Shown: positions 17,161-25,756, numbered from the stretch's first letter. The stretch is DNA of 64,000 nucleotides from Methanofollis sp. UBA420 (GCF_002498315.1 NZ_DAGX01000002.1:558313-622312), one strand, 5' to 3'. The notes: generated by a model not told the origin, from the sequence alone. Program-made: numbers and translations.

Positions 17161-17791
17161 GCAGTTCGATCTCGATCGCCTTCGGTTCGTCGCCGAAGTG
17201 GATCAGGGCGCAGTTGCCCTCCGAGGCCGGGCCCGGGTTGACGATCTTGACGCCGTCCACCTCGGTGACCCCCTTGTTCTCGTGCATGTGAGCGCAGCAG
17301 ACGAGGTCGAACTCCTTGATGTGGTTCCTGACACTTGTGCTGCCCACATGGTCCTCACCGGCCAGGTCAAAGACGCCGTGGGGCGGGACATGGCTGACCA
17401 GCACATTATGGACATTCCTGTCCATGTGAGCCGTAGCCTGTTTGATCAGACGTTCAATCTCCTCTTCTTTCAACTCGAAGGGCGTCCCGAAGGGCGTCGG
17501 GTTGGACCCGCCAACGCCAGCCATCGAGATCTTCCCGAGCGAGAATGTAGCACCGTGGAGATTGACACAGTCCGAGTGTTCGAGAGCATCGCATATATCG
17601 CATGGATCACAGTTCCCCGGTACCGCAAAGCACGGTACGTCGATGAGCGAGGTCATCTTGTTGACCATGTCACATGGTCCGAACTGTGTGAGATCGCCAG
17701 CAATGATGACAAAGTCGGGCTGGAGGGCCATGAAGGACTCCAGCTTGCCCAACTGGCCATGAAGGTCTGCCAGCAAAAGCACATCCATCAT
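17150..17791 (-). CDS. Calcineurin-like metallophosphoesterase
   Basis: The 213-residue product contains the full metallophosphoesterase motif set in order: LLADLHG (D-x-H), IIAGDLTQFG (GD), VPGNCD (GNxD, the usual GNH E variant), LVSHVPPHG (H) and CCAHMHENKG (GHxH-like). It coordinates a dinuclear metal centre; substrates of stand-alone members range from nucleotides to phosphodiesters. The body is compact, without membrane segments. The gene overlaps CYTH at the 3' end and lies 12 bp downstream of the radical SAM gene on the same strand. Confidence 0.9.
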   Translation of the reverse strand: MMDVLLLADLHGQLGKLESFMALQPDFVIIAGDLTQFGPCDMVNKMTSLIDVPCFAVPGNCDPCDICDALEHSDCVNLHGATFSLGKISMAGVGGSNPTPFGTPFELKEEEIERLIKQATAHMDRNVHNVLVSHVPPHGVFDLAGEDHVGSTSVRNHIKEFDLVCCAHMHENKGVTEVDGVKIVNPGPASEGNCALIHFGDEPKAIEIELLTV

Positions 17792-17803
17792 GATAGAACT
17801 TCT

Positions 17804-18913
17804 CTAACGGTTCCTATAAAATCTTCTCTCAGGATCGTCCCAGGAGCCAGAAATTTTCCCATTTAGTGCAAGGCGACCAAGATCGCGTTGCGTCTCCGAA
17901 AGAAGCCATCTTGGCCTCAGGTTTGCCATCGGCGTCCCGGGCAGCGGTATAAAGAGATGGACATGGGCCTGCCCACGGCGCGTGACCTCGCGGATGAGAG
18001 CGAGGGTCGCCAGTTCGTCTTCGTCCTCCTCGCACGGGAGGCCGACGATGAAGTCGACCACGGGCATGAAGCCATGGTCACGGCAGAGGTCGAGGGCATG
18101 CTCGACGTCGGCGACGGTATGTCCCCGGCGCAGGAGGCCGAGCACCCTGTCGCTTCCCGACTGGGCCCCGAAGTGGAGGCGGCGGTTTGCGCAGTGCGCC
18201 GAGATCAGGTCGAGAGACTCGTCGGTGACGAACTCGGGGCGCACCTCCGAGGGAAAGGTCCCGAAATAGATCTGGTTTTTGTGGAGCGCACGAAACAGGC
18301 GTTCAACGCGGTCGAGGCGCGGGTGGATGCCGTCGTCAGAGCCGTAGGCAAGGGCGTTCGGGGTGACGAAACGGGCGTCCCTGAACCGTGCCGCATACCG
18401 GGCGATCTCCTCCACGGGCCGATGGCGCATCCGCCTCCCGAAGATCCGGGGGGTCTGGCAGTACGCGCACCCGAAGGGGCAGCCGCGGGAGATCTCGATG
18501 TATCCTTTGAACTGCGAGAAGGGGGGATACGCGGGGAGAAAGACCGTATGGTCGGGCGGGCAGATGCCCGCCTTTGTGGCCACGCCTGGCACCGGGCCGG
18601 TCTCACCGGCCTTGATCGCCCGAAGGAGCCTCGGGAGGGTGTGCTCACCCTCGCCGGTGACGACATAGTCGGCGTACCTCGCCACCTCCGCAGGGCATGC
18701 CGCCGCATGGGGGCCGCCGACGATGGTGATGCAGGGCGCCGATGCAATCTCGTCCTGGAAGTGCGGGGCATTGATGGAATTGAGACTGTAGCAGGTCACG
18801 TCGCCTTCGGGCCCGCCCGACAGCCGCAGGGTGATCCCCTCTGCCTCGCAGGCCGCATAGAGGGCGGCAAAGGTGTTCTTGGCTGCGGTGATCTCCCGCC
18901 AGTTCACCTGCAT
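17804..18913 (-). CDS. B12-binding-domain radical SAM protein (TIGR04013-type)
   Basis: The 369-residue product has an N-terminal cobalamin-binding-like Rossmann region (about 1-120, ITIVGGPHAAACPAEV) and then a radical SAM barrel with the cluster motif CPFGCAYC in SRGCPFGCAYCQTPRIFG. The DxHxxG cobalamin motif is not obvious, so B12 binding is uncertain. The best family fit is the archaeal TIGR04013 group, whose reaction is unknown. The gene lies 13 bp after the PMDh small subunit gene and 12 bp before the phosphoesterase, all on the minus strand, suggesting one transcript. Confidence 0.85.
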   Translation of the reverse strand: MQVNWREITAAKNTFAALYAACEAEGITLRLSGGPEGDVTCYSLNSINAPHFQDEIASAPCITIVGGPHAAACPAEVARYADYVVTGEGEHTLPRLLRAIKAGETGPVPGVATKAGICPPDHTVFLPAYPPFSQFKGYIEISRGCPFGCAYCQTPRIFGRRMRHRPVEEIARYAARFRDARFVTPNALAYGSDDGIHPRLDRVERLFRALHKNQIYFGTFPSEVRPEFVTDESLDLISAHCANRRLHFGAQSGSDRVLGLLRRGHTVADVEHALDLCRDHGFMPVVDFIVGLPCEEDEDELATLALIREVTRRGQAHVHLFIPLPGTPMANLRPRWLLSETQRDLGRLALNGKISGSWDDPERRFYRNR

Positions 18914-18926
18914 CCTGTCTGCCCTC

Positions 18927-19331
18927 TCATGCCTCCCATGAGACCGTCCCCGCCTCTCCGTCCACCGTCACGGTCTCTCCTCCAGGCAGGCCCGAGAGCC
19001 CGGTTTCGAGGCGGTCGACCATCGGGATATGGGCGATGATCGCGCCGGTGACGATGATCGGTTCGGCCTCCTCGTTGATGATGGCGGCCGGCGCCTTCCC
19101 GTTCCGTGCGAGGGCGTACATCACATAGGACCCAACAGTCGAACCCTTCCCGAAGGGAAATGCAAAGACCGTCCCCGCAATCGATTCGCCCTTGAGAGGA
19201 TGGCCTTCTTCGATGATCACGCCGCTCTCAGGGTCAACCCCTGAGAGAAATGACAGTGGTGCCGGGGAAACGAGCAACCTCCCGGTCGCAGTTCCCCGAG
19301 CAATGCCTCTTCCATTGATTATCACAGACAC
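18927..19331 (-). CDS. Phosphomevalonate dehydratase small subunit (aconitase X swivel domain, DUF126)
   Basis: The 134-residue product matches the small, swivelling subunit of archaeal aconitase X: GRGIARGTATGRLLVS, LSGVDPESGVIIEEGHPLKGESI, FPFGKGSTVGSYVMYALARNG and EEAEPIIVTGAIIAHIPMVD. With the large subunit it dehydrates 5-phosphomevalonate to trans-anhydromevalonate phosphate in the archaeal mevalonate pathway. Start is GTG 19331, with AGGTG overlapping it. The large subunit is not in this window, so the complex must be assembled from distant genes. Confidence 0.92.
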   Translation of the reverse strand: MSVIINGRGIARGTATGRLLVSPAPLSFLSGVDPESGVIIEEGHPLKGESIAGTVFAFPFGKGSTVGSYVMYALARNGKAPAAIINEEAEPIIVTGAIIAHIPMVDRLETGLSGLPGGETVTVDGEAGTVSWEA

Positions 19332-19369
19332 ACCTAATAAATGTATAAAGAATCCACTATATTAGTGAC

Positions 19370-20527
19370 ATGGAAGACTCTGTGATTGGCGTCAACAATG
19401 ACAATAATCTGTATAAACTCCAGGTCCAGGAAATGAAGGCGAAGGTCCTGGACCTGAAGATGCAGAACGAGTTGCTCCAGAAAGAGGTCAACCAGCTGCG
19501 GCGGGAAAACAACCAGCTCAAGCGGGTCCCGCTCTTTGTTGCAGCTGTTGTTGACAAACTCGGTGACGGCGAGGTCTATCTCAGGCAGCAGGGAAACAAC
19601 CAGGAATACATCACACGGGTCAACCCCGAACTCTATGACGGGATGAGTGTGGGCATGAAGGTTGCCGTGAACAATGCTCTTTCCATTGTGAAGCCCATCG
19701 GCACAACCTACGACTCCCGTGTCAGGGTTATGGAGCTTGAAGAAGCGCCGAGCGTCACCTTCGAACAGATCGGCGGGCTGAAAGAAGAGATCGAAGAGGT
19801 CCGCGAGGCGGTCGAGTACCCGCTCACCAGGCCCGAGATCTTCGAAAAAGTCGGCGTCGAACCCCCGAAGGGTATCCTGCTGTACGGCCCGCCCGGCACG
19901 GGGAAGACCCTCATTGCCAAGGCCGTGGCGCACAATGCCCATGCCGAGTTCATCAGGATGTCGGGCTCGGAACTCGTCCACAAGTTCATCGGCGAAGGGG
20001 CGCAGCTGGTGCGGGAACTCTTCGACTTCGCGCGCGAGCACGCCCCGGCAATCGTCTTCATCGACGAGATCGACGCGATCGCGAGCCAGCGTACAAACGA
20101 CGGCACCTCGGGGAGCGCCGAGGTCCAGCGGACCCTGATGCAACTCCTTGCCGAGATGGACGGCTTCAACAACCGCGGCAATATCAGGATCATGGCGGCC
20201 ACAAACCGCGTCGACATGCTCGACCCGGCGATTCTCCGGCCCGGCCGTTTCGACCGGATCATCGAGGTCCCGGTCCCTGACGCCGACTCGCGCCGGGAGA
20301 TCTTCAAGATCCACACCGGGAAGATGAGCCTTGACAATGTCAACCTGGAAGCGCTTGTCCCCCTCGCCGAGGGTATGACAGGCGCCGAGATCCAGGCGGT
20401 CTGCCGCGAAGCCGGTATGCGGGCGGTCCGCAGGAATGCCGTGGCCGTGGAGCACAATGACTTCCTTGAGGCTATCCGGAAGGTCAGCCGCAAGGAAAAC
20501 GCAGGCGATCTCCGGATGTACATCTGA
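19370..20527 (+). CDS. pan: Proteasome-activating nucleotidase (PAN), HbYX-bearing copy
   Basis: The 385-residue product has an N-terminal coiled coil (about 12-50), an OB-fold domain (LFVAAVVDKLGDGEVYLRQQ) and a AAA+ module with GPPGTGKT, IVFIDEIDAIAS and second-region-of-homology ATNRVDMLDPAILRPGRFDR. The C-terminus ends MYI, a hydrophobic-Tyr-X motif that docks into the 20S alpha ring and opens its gate. It unfolds substrates for the archaeal proteasome. A TATA-like AATAAATG (about 19336) places transcription start just before ATG 19370. A second PAN-like gene lies 600 bp away on the opposite strand. Confidence 0.97.
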   Translation: MEDSVIGVNNDNNLYKLQVQEMKAKVLDLKMQNELLQKEVNQLRRENNQLKRVPLFVAAVVDKLGDGEVYLRQQGNNQEYITRVNPELYDGMSVGMKVAVNNALSIVKPIGTTYDSRVRVMELEEAPSVTFEQIGGLKEEIEEVREAVEYPLTRPEIFEKVGVEPPKGILLYGPPGTGKTLIAKAVAHNAHAEFIRMSGSELVHKFIGEGAQLVRELFDFAREHAPAIVFIDEIDAIASQRTNDGTSGSAEVQRTLMQLLAEMDGFNNRGNIRIMAATNRVDMLDPAILRPGRFDRIIEVPVPDADSRREIFKIHTGKMSLDNVNLEALVPLAEGMTGAEIQAVCREAGMRAVRRNAVAVEHNDFLEAIRKVSRKENAGDLRMYI

Positions 20528-20534
20528 ACAGACC

Positions 20535-20933
20535 ATGCGCCTGCTCCTCATCCCGCATGAGGGAGTCGACCTCAACAATACCTTTTTTGCATCAGAGACA
20601 AGCCGCGAGATTCTCAGGTTCTACCGCCCCGAAAAAAGGCCGTACGGTATGTCCATCAGGGTCGTATCCCTTGGTGCGGCCCTTTCCCTTGCCGCAGAAC
20701 TGAGGTGGTACCTCAGACGGTACGTTGCACTCACTCTCTTCGAGATGGCACCGGGCTATTCCTGCACCCTCGCCTACGCCCATGCGATTGAGCAGAGGGC
20801 GGTCGACCCGGACCAACCGCCGGACCACCGTTTCTTCATCGGCTTTCCCGATGGTCGCCCCGTAATCACCGAGGGACCGGACGGCACCCTTGAGGTGTGG
20901 GCGCTTCCCGGCGAGGTGATCCGGGTCAGGTAA
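20535..20933 (+). CDS. Conserved hypothetical protein downstream of PAN
   Basis: A 132-residue product starting at ATG 20535, 7 nt after the PAN stop, so probably co-transcribed. It has no signal peptide or clear membrane helix. It opens with MRLLLIPHEGVDLNNTFFAS, contains a helical middle (AALSLAAELRWYLRRYVAL) and ends in a beta-rich tail (GRPVITEGPDGTLEVWALPGE). No family is recognised. The tight linkage suggests a role near the proteasome, but nothing in the sequence proves it. Confidence 0.65.
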   Translation: MRLLLIPHEGVDLNNTFFASETSREILRFYRPEKRPYGMSIRVVSLGAALSLAAELRWYLRRYVALTLFEMAPGYSCTLAYAHAIEQRAVDPDQPPDHRFFIGFPDGRPVITEGPDGTLEVWALPGEVIRVR

Positions 20934-21109
20934 CTGCCCGTACATCCAGAGACGAGAGACATTGCCATCCCCCTTTACAGACCCCTCACGCTCTGGAAAG
21001 GGGTCGGGCACGAAGAGGGGACATCTTTCTCTCAGGCGGAGAACAGGCAGACAACTAACTCCAGAGATATACTTCCAGAGGCAGCAGGGAAAGAAAAAAA
21101 GGTTGAGTT

Positions 21110-22348
21110 TCAGGCGAACATCTCGCCGACTGTATTTCTCAGGGGCTGACGTTCGAAGTCGGCCATGAACTTCTGGAGCGCCCGCCCGAAGTCTTCGTTG
21201 GTGACGGATGTCCGCTCCTCCCGGATCGCGAACATCCCGGCCTCCATGCAGATCGCACGGAGGTCGGCACCGTTCCTCCCCTCGGTCTGGCAGGCGATCC
21301 CGGTGAGGTCGACGTTCTCTGCCAGGTTCATGCCCTTTGTGTGGATCTTCAGGATCGAGAGACGTCCCTCGATGTCGGGGAGCGGTATCTCGATGATCCG
21401 GTCGAAACGGCCCGGCCTGAGGAGGGCGGGGTCGAGGATATCGATCCTGTTCGTCGCCCCGATGATCTTCACGTCGCCCCGTGCCTCGAAACCGTCCATC
21501 CCTGCCAGGAGTTGCATCAGGGTCCGCTGAACCTCCCGGTCACCCGAGGTGACAGACTCCGTCCGGTGCGTCCCGACGGCGTCGATCTCGTCGATGAAGA
21601 GGATCGTCGGCGCCTTCTCGCGTGCGAGGTCGAAGAGTTCCCGGACCAGGCGTGCCCCTTCGCCGATATACTTCTGCACGAGTTCGGAGCCGACGACATG
21701 GAGGAAGTGGGCGTTCGTCTCGTGGGCGACGGCACGGGCGAGCAGGGTCTTGCCTGTCCCCGGCGGCCCGTACAGCAGGACGCCCTTTGGCGGGGTGATC
21801 CCCACCGTTTCGAAGAGTTCGGGCTTTGTGAGCGGGAGTTCGACAGCCTCCTTCACCTCCAGGATCTGCGGCTCCAGCCCGCCGATATCGGAGTAACGCT
21901 CTTCAGGCCGGTCTTCCAGTTCCATCCCGTAGACCTGCGGGTCGTAGGTGTTCGGGAGCACCTCGATCAGGGCAAGGGACTGCTGGTTGAGGGTGCACCT
22001 GCTCCCTGCCTTCAGGTCCTTCGGTTCTATGAACTGGGATACCCGGACAAGGAAACGCGGGCCTGCACTGCTCCTGACCACGACGCGGTTGTTGTCGATG
22101 ATGTCGAGTATCTCACCGACAATGAGAGGCGGACTTCTGAGTTGTTCGATCTCACTCCGTAATTTCCGCATTTCCCGCTCGTAGCGGATCTTCTGCGTCT
22201 CCACATACCGCTTCTCAGACTCCATCTGGCGCATCCGCTCCCTGAGCTCCAGGTTGCGGTTTTCCAGGTTGGAGATCCGTTCGAGCAGGTACTTGCAGAG
22301 TTCTTCGCTGTTCTGCGGGTCGGGTGAATCACAGCCGCTGTCCCCCAT
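21110..22348 (-). CDS. Second PAN-like proteasomal AAA+ ATPase, without Tyr in the C-terminal motif
   Basis: The 412-residue product has the PAN domain order: a coiled coil (about 12-75, ERISNLENRNLELRERMRQM), an OB domain (PPLIVGEILDIIDNNRVVVR) and AAA+ with GPPGTGKT, ILFIDEIDAVG and ATNRIDILDPALLRPGRFDR. The C-terminus is EMFA: Phe replaces the gate-opening Tyr and the body of the tail differs from the copy at 19370. It may form mixed rings with PAN, or serve another protease or none. A strong GAGGAGG site precedes ATG 22348. The gene is divergent from MBF1. Confidence 0.93.
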   Translation of the reverse strand: MGDSGCDSPDPQNSEELCKYLLERISNLENRNLELRERMRQMESEKRYVETQKIRYEREMRKLRSEIEQLRSPPLIVGEILDIIDNNRVVVRSSAGPRFLVRVSQFIEPKDLKAGSRCTLNQQSLALIEVLPNTYDPQVYGMELEDRPEERYSDIGGLEPQILEVKEAVELPLTKPELFETVGITPPKGVLLYGPPGTGKTLLARAVAHETNAHFLHVVGSELVQKYIGEGARLVRELFDLAREKAPTILFIDEIDAVGTHRTESVTSGDREVQRTLMQLLAGMDGFEARGDVKIIGATNRIDILDPALLRPGRFDRIIEIPLPDIEGRLSILKIHTKGMNLAENVDLTGIACQTEGRNGADLRAICMEAGMFAIREERTSVTNEDFGRALQKFMADFERQPLRNTVGEMFA

Positions 22349-22404
22349 CGTCCTCCTCGAATAGGTATATAGTATAAAGTGACTTAAATGTGTTTGCGAG
22401 TAGT

Positions 22405-22887
22405 ATGCAGTGCGAATTATGTGGGGCTATAATAAAGGGCGCCCCGAAAAGAGTGCGGATCGAGGGTGCGGTACTTCAGGTGTGCCCGAAGTGTGCGACC
22501 CTCGGAGTGGAGGTGGCACAGCCACGGCCTGTCGAATCGAAACGGAAAACCGTCGCTGCTACACCGGGCGCCCCTCAGCGCCGGGGCCGTGACGTCTTCG
22601 ACCTGATGGTCGGAGAGATAGTCGAGGACTTTGGCGAACGGATCAAGAGTGCCCGTCTGGAGAAGAACTGGACCCAGAAGGACCTTGCCAACGAGATCAA
22701 GGAACGTGAGATCCTAATCAGGAAGATCGAGAAGGGCGACCTGATCCCTGAAGACGAGGTGCGGATCAAGCTCGAGAAAGTGCTCGGCATCTCTCTCCTC
22801 GATGTCTCGGACGAGGAGGTGAGGAGACAGAAGGGGGGCAGGCTTGCGACGACTCTCGGCGATATCATCAAGATCAAGAGGGAGTAG
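22405..22887 (+). CDS. Multiprotein bridging factor 1 (archaeal MBF1)
   Basis: A 160-residue product starting at ATG 22405 (MQCELCGAIIKGAPKRV). The N-terminus is a zinc ribbon with CELC and CPKC pairs; after a linker comes a cro-type HTH (GERIKSARLEKNWTQKDLANEIKEREILIRKIEKG) and a basic tail (TLGDIIKIKRE). Archaeal MBF1 associates with ribosomal subunits and may link transcription and translation. The gap from 22349 holds TATA-like boxes for both directions (GTATAAAG near 22372-22379 for this gene). TPI follows with no spacing, so the two genes are probably co-transcribed. Confidence 0.95.
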   Translation: MQCELCGAIIKGAPKRVRIEGAVLQVCPKCATLGVEVAQPRPVESKRKTVAATPGAPQRRGRDVFDLMVGEIVEDFGERIKSARLEKNWTQKDLANEIKEREILIRKIEKGDLIPEDEVRIKLEKVLGISLLDVSDEEVRRQKGGRLATTLGDIIKIKRE

Positions 22888-23556
22888 ATGGCGACACCCC
22901 TGATCCTCGTCAACCTGAAGGCATATACGGAGGGCATGGGCGAGAGGGCCGCAACCATTGCCGCAGCCGCCGCAACGGTCAGCGGGGAGAGCGGCATCGT
23001 GATCGGTGTCGCCCCGGCCTTTACCGATCTTGCGGCGATCGCGTCCAGGTTCAGCATCCCCGTCTATGCCCAGCACATCGACGGCGTCTCTCCCGGGGCT
23101 TATACCGGCCATGTAACCGCCGCACAGGTGAAGGCGGTCGGGGCGACGGGTACGCTCATCAACCACTCGGAGAGGCGTCTCACGCTCGCCGATATCGATG
23201 CCAGTCTCTCTGCAGCACGGAGTGCAGGGCTCAAGACCGTGATCTGCACGAACAATGAGACGACGACCGCTGCAGCAGCGGCCCTTGCCCCGGATTATGT
23301 CGCCATTGAGCCCCCGGAACTGATCGGGACGGGCGTCTCTGTCTCCAGGGCCGATCCCGGCATCATCGAGCGCTCGGTAGCGGCGGTGCGGGCGGTCAAC
23401 CCGCAGGTGAAGGTGCTCACCGGCGCCGGGATCAGCACGGGCGAGTGCGTAAAAATCGCGCTGGAACTCGGGACCGACGGTGTCCTTCTCGCCTCCTCGG
23501 TCGTGAAGGCAAAGGACCCTGCCGCCGTCCTCAGAAACCTTGTCTCCTTAATCTAA
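22888..23556 (+). CDS. tpiA: Triosephosphate isomerase (archaeal short form)
   Basis: The 222-residue product is the shortened archaeal TIM: substrate Lys in VNLKAY, catalytic His in INHSERR, catalytic Glu in VAIEPPELIGTG, and the phosphate-binding TGAGIST and DGVLLASSVV loops. It interconverts dihydroxyacetone phosphate and glyceraldehyde 3-phosphate in gluconeogenesis. ATG 22888 follows the MBF1 stop immediately. The 3' end overlaps the convergent HTH-CBS gene by 4 bp. Confidence 0.97.
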   Translation: MATPLILVNLKAYTEGMGERAATIAAAAATVSGESGIVIGVAPAFTDLAAIASRFSIPVYAQHIDGVSPGAYTGHVTAAQVKAVGATGTLINHSERRLTLADIDASLSAARSAGLKTVICTNNETTTAAAAALAPDYVAIEPPELIGTGVSVSRADPGIIERSVAAVRAVNPQVKVLTGAGISTGECVKIALELGTDGVLLASSVVKAKDPAAVLRNLVSLI

Positions 23557-24119
23557 CCGATAAGAGTGATCAGGTCGTGCTTTGTGATCACGCCCTGAAC
23601 CTTTCCCCCGCCAAGGACAAGAACGGCATGGTGCTGCTGGAGCAGGTGGACCACCGTCTCTACATCGGCGTCTGGGGGGACAGTCGGAAAACTGGACTCC
23701 ATAAAGTCCTTCACTTTTCGTGTATGCGCCCGAGCGATCCCGATCTGCTCGATGGTATTGACAATCGCCGACTCCGAGATGCACCCGATGGGAAAGCCGT
23801 TCTCGATCACCGGCAACTGGGAGACGTCTTCCTCCTCCATGATCGCGACGGCGGTCGTGATCGCGTCGTCAGGGGTGACGGCATGGACAGGGGCGTGCAT
23901 CACCGATCCCGCGGTGATCGAGGGATTTTCTGCAACTTTCAGCACCTGGACAATCTTCCTGAGGGTGCTCACCCTCGGGTCGACGGTGCCCGACTCGATC
24001 CTGGCCACCATGGACTGGGAAATGCCTGCTTTTCGTGCGACATCGGCCTGGCGGAGGCCGAGCATGATCCTCTTGGCCCTCAGTTCCGCGGGGGTGGGAA
24101 TATACATGGTATTACTCAT
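23553..24119 (-). CDS. XRE-type HTH protein with two CBS domains
   Basis: The 188-residue product combines an N-terminal lambda-repressor-like HTH (RAKRIMLGLRQADVARKAGISQSMVARIESG) with a CBS pair (about 70-188: VMHAPVHAVTPDDAI..., SQLPVIENGFPIGCISE and VKDFMESSFPTVPPDADVETVV, GVITKHDLITLIG). Archaeal members of this class are putative adenylate- or cofactor-sensing transcription regulators. The upstream region has a TATA-like ATATTTTTATCGG (minus strand, about 24131-24145). The target is unknown. Confidence 0.93.
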   Translation of the reverse strand: MSNTMYIPTPAELRAKRIMLGLRQADVARKAGISQSMVARIESGTVDPRVSTLRKIVQVLKVAENPSITAGSVMHAPVHAVTPDDAITTAVAIMEEEDVSQLPVIENGFPIGCISESAIVNTIEQIGIARAHTRKVKDFMESSFPTVPPDADVETVVHLLQQHHAVLVLGGGKVQGVITKHDLITLIG

Positions 24120-24586
24120 AGTGATTTCATCCGATAAAAATATGCATTACTTGACCCGCCCAATCCAGGATGGTCGACAGTGCTGGATGCTCTCTCCTCG
24201 CGGCTGGAGGGACGATAAAATGCTCAGGAGAATTCCTATTCTGGTGTGTCTGTGCCGGGGGACTACAGTGAAGGTCTTCGACCTTCTTGACCTCACTTCG
24301 TTCGGACAGCGAAGACTTCGTCTTCTCGACTCCCTCCGATCGCATCTCCCGACTTCCACATCGAATCGGAGGTGCATGGCTGTCTCCGTTCTCAGGATCT
24401 CTGTCTTTCTTCCCCGGTCCTATCCTAGATAGGGGGTCTGGGGGGTGAACCCCCGGTCCAGATTCTGGGAAGGCGGTGGATCGACAATCCCTTCCAGAGA
24501 CTACCCGCAAAAATCGTTCAGAAGGAGACTGCCATCCTCCACAAGCACTCAAGACAAAAAAAATTCTCCATAGCAAAAAAGGGACG
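24120..24586. repeat. Non-coding gap rich in short hairpins
   Basis: No gene is supportable here. The stretch holds several perfect hairpins: GAAGGTC/GACCTTC with loop TTC (24270-24286), GAAGAC/GTCTTC with loop TTC (24311-24325), CCTATC/GATAGG with loop CTA (24419-24433), and a GGGGG-TGAA-CCCCC stem near 24441-24454. Their density suggests a mobile or regulatory repeat element rather than plain terminators; no terminal repeats or transposase are visible. Confidence 0.45.
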
Positions 24587-25240
24587 TTACGGGTGCCGTC
24601 TCCACACCAGAAGGCCGAGGGCGAGGACCGCAAGGACGGCGCCGAAACCCGGGAGGGGAGAGGCGGGCAGTTCGCTCTTTGCATAGATTATCGTTTTGAA
24701 GACTTCGGACCCGGTGAGATGCCATTCGGCTGTTTTCTCATTGACCGTGTTGGCATTGGAGTCGACGATCTTCCCGGGCATCTCCAGGTAATAGTGGATG
24801 GAACAACTGCCAAGCATCGCATCGGTGATCTTGTCTGACTCGCCCATCCCCTCGGCGCCTGCAAATCTCCTGTCCATGTAGATCAGGAACCCGCTGTCTT
24901 TTGCAAGTGTCCAGTTGGTCCCGTCAGGTACGATCTTTTCGGTGCCCGCAATCTTCATGGTCACTGAATCTTCGTTCCAGACTTCTTCATAGGACATGGC
25001 TCGGTCATCCGATCTCGCCAGGACATAGTCCCTGACGCCCGCATATCCTTCGTCTCTGGCATTCTGTTTCAGGATATTATAGACGAACGAGGTTGTCGTG
25101 AGTTCGACGCGATAGTCGCTGACCGATCCGTCGGGGTTTGCCGTCGCGTGGACATTCATCGTGAAGCAACCCGAGACCATGACAAGAGCCAGTAATGCAA
25201 ATATAACCAGAATACTGGCTGTTTTCTTTGATAGTGCCAT
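24587..25240 (-). CDS. PGF-CTERM-type surface lipoprotein, function unknown
   Basis: The 217-residue product has an N-terminal signal with a lipobox-like LVMVSGC, a beta-rich body (VHATANPDGSVSDYRVEL...) and a C-terminal sorting signal: SPLPGFGAVLAVLALGLLVWRRHP combines a PGF motif, a hydrophobic helix and basic residues. This matches archaeosortase A substrates, which are cleaved and lipid-modified at the cell surface. The body matches no family I know. It lies downstream of rnpB on the same strand but with its own AT-rich upstream region (25241-25290). Confidence 0.8.
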   Translation of the reverse strand: MALSKKTASILVIFALLALVMVSGCFTMNVHATANPDGSVSDYRVELTTTSFVYNILKQNARDEGYAGVRDYVLARSDDRAMSYEEVWNEDSVTMKIAGTEKIVPDGTNWTLAKDSGFLIYMDRRFAGAEGMGESDKITDAMLGSCSIHYYLEMPGKIVDSNANTVNEKTAEWHLTGSEVFKTIIYAKSELPASPLPGFGAVLAVLALGLLVWRRHP

Positions 25241-25390
25241 ATGAATTGCCAGATATTAAAAAGCAAGTGCAAATAAAAATTTTTCGATTTTGTTTTCTGA
25301 ATATGGGAGGCCCACGGATGAAAATACTTCGGGAATCGAATATCATCGATCGCTCCTGCTCGGGAATAATAGGATACAAAATGGTGGAGT

Positions 25391-25724
25391 CGGAGGAGTA
25401 AGCCCCCTTATGTTCTGTGCGGCATTCAGCTCCGCGCCAAACCCGGGCAGGCCCAGGCGCCCGTATGCCCTGTTCTGGCTTGCACCCGCAGGGATTCACC
25501 GTTTCATCGATTCCCGCCGTTACGTTCAACGGGTTAACTCGCACCCGATGGTGCTTCTCGCCCGAAGGCTCGGCCGTTTCATAACTGGCGGCGGGGCGTG
25601 TCGTTTCTGTGTCATTGCCATGACTCTCGCCATCCGCACTTGTGTACGGCTGCGTGCCTGGTCGGTGGGGGGACTTTCCTCAGCGGCCCGAAGGCCACCG
25701 TCGGCCGCACTCTCCCTCTCCTCT
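25391..25724 (-). ncRNA. rnpB: RNase P RNA (archaeal type A)
   Basis: Read on the minus strand, the 5' part contains GAGGAAAGTCCCCCC (CR-I; 25669-25683) and the 3' part contains ACAGAACATAAGGGGGCTTA (CR-V; 25399-25420), both diagnostic of RNase P RNA. The ends pair as P1: GAGGAG (25723-25718) with CTCCTC near 25393-25398. Length of about 330 nt is typical of type A archaeal RNA. The catalytic RNA removes 5' leaders from pre-tRNA. A TATA-like AATATATT (25745-25752) lies about 25 bp upstream of the predicted 5' end. Exact termini are estimated from pairing. Confidence 0.93.
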
Positions 25725-25756
25725 TAATAATATGGGGGCCCCTGAATATATTACTA
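25722..25756. promoter_or_regulatory. Overlapping divergent promoters of rnpB and the AMMECR1 gene
   Basis: AATATATT (25745-25752) serves rnpB on the minus strand. On the plus strand TTAATAATATGG (25724-25735), centred about 27 nt before ATG 25757, predicts a leaderless AMMECR1 transcript. The two TATA boxes lie inside 35 bp, each close to the other transcript's start. Confidence 0.55.

Noticed and set aside
19334..20578. Long minus-strand frame opposite PAN
   Set aside because: Shadow of PAN; composition typical of antisense reading.
25077..25727. Open frames crossing the RNase P RNA on both strands
   Set aside because: The conserved CR-I and CR-V elements and P1 pairing show this is rnpB; frames are incidental.
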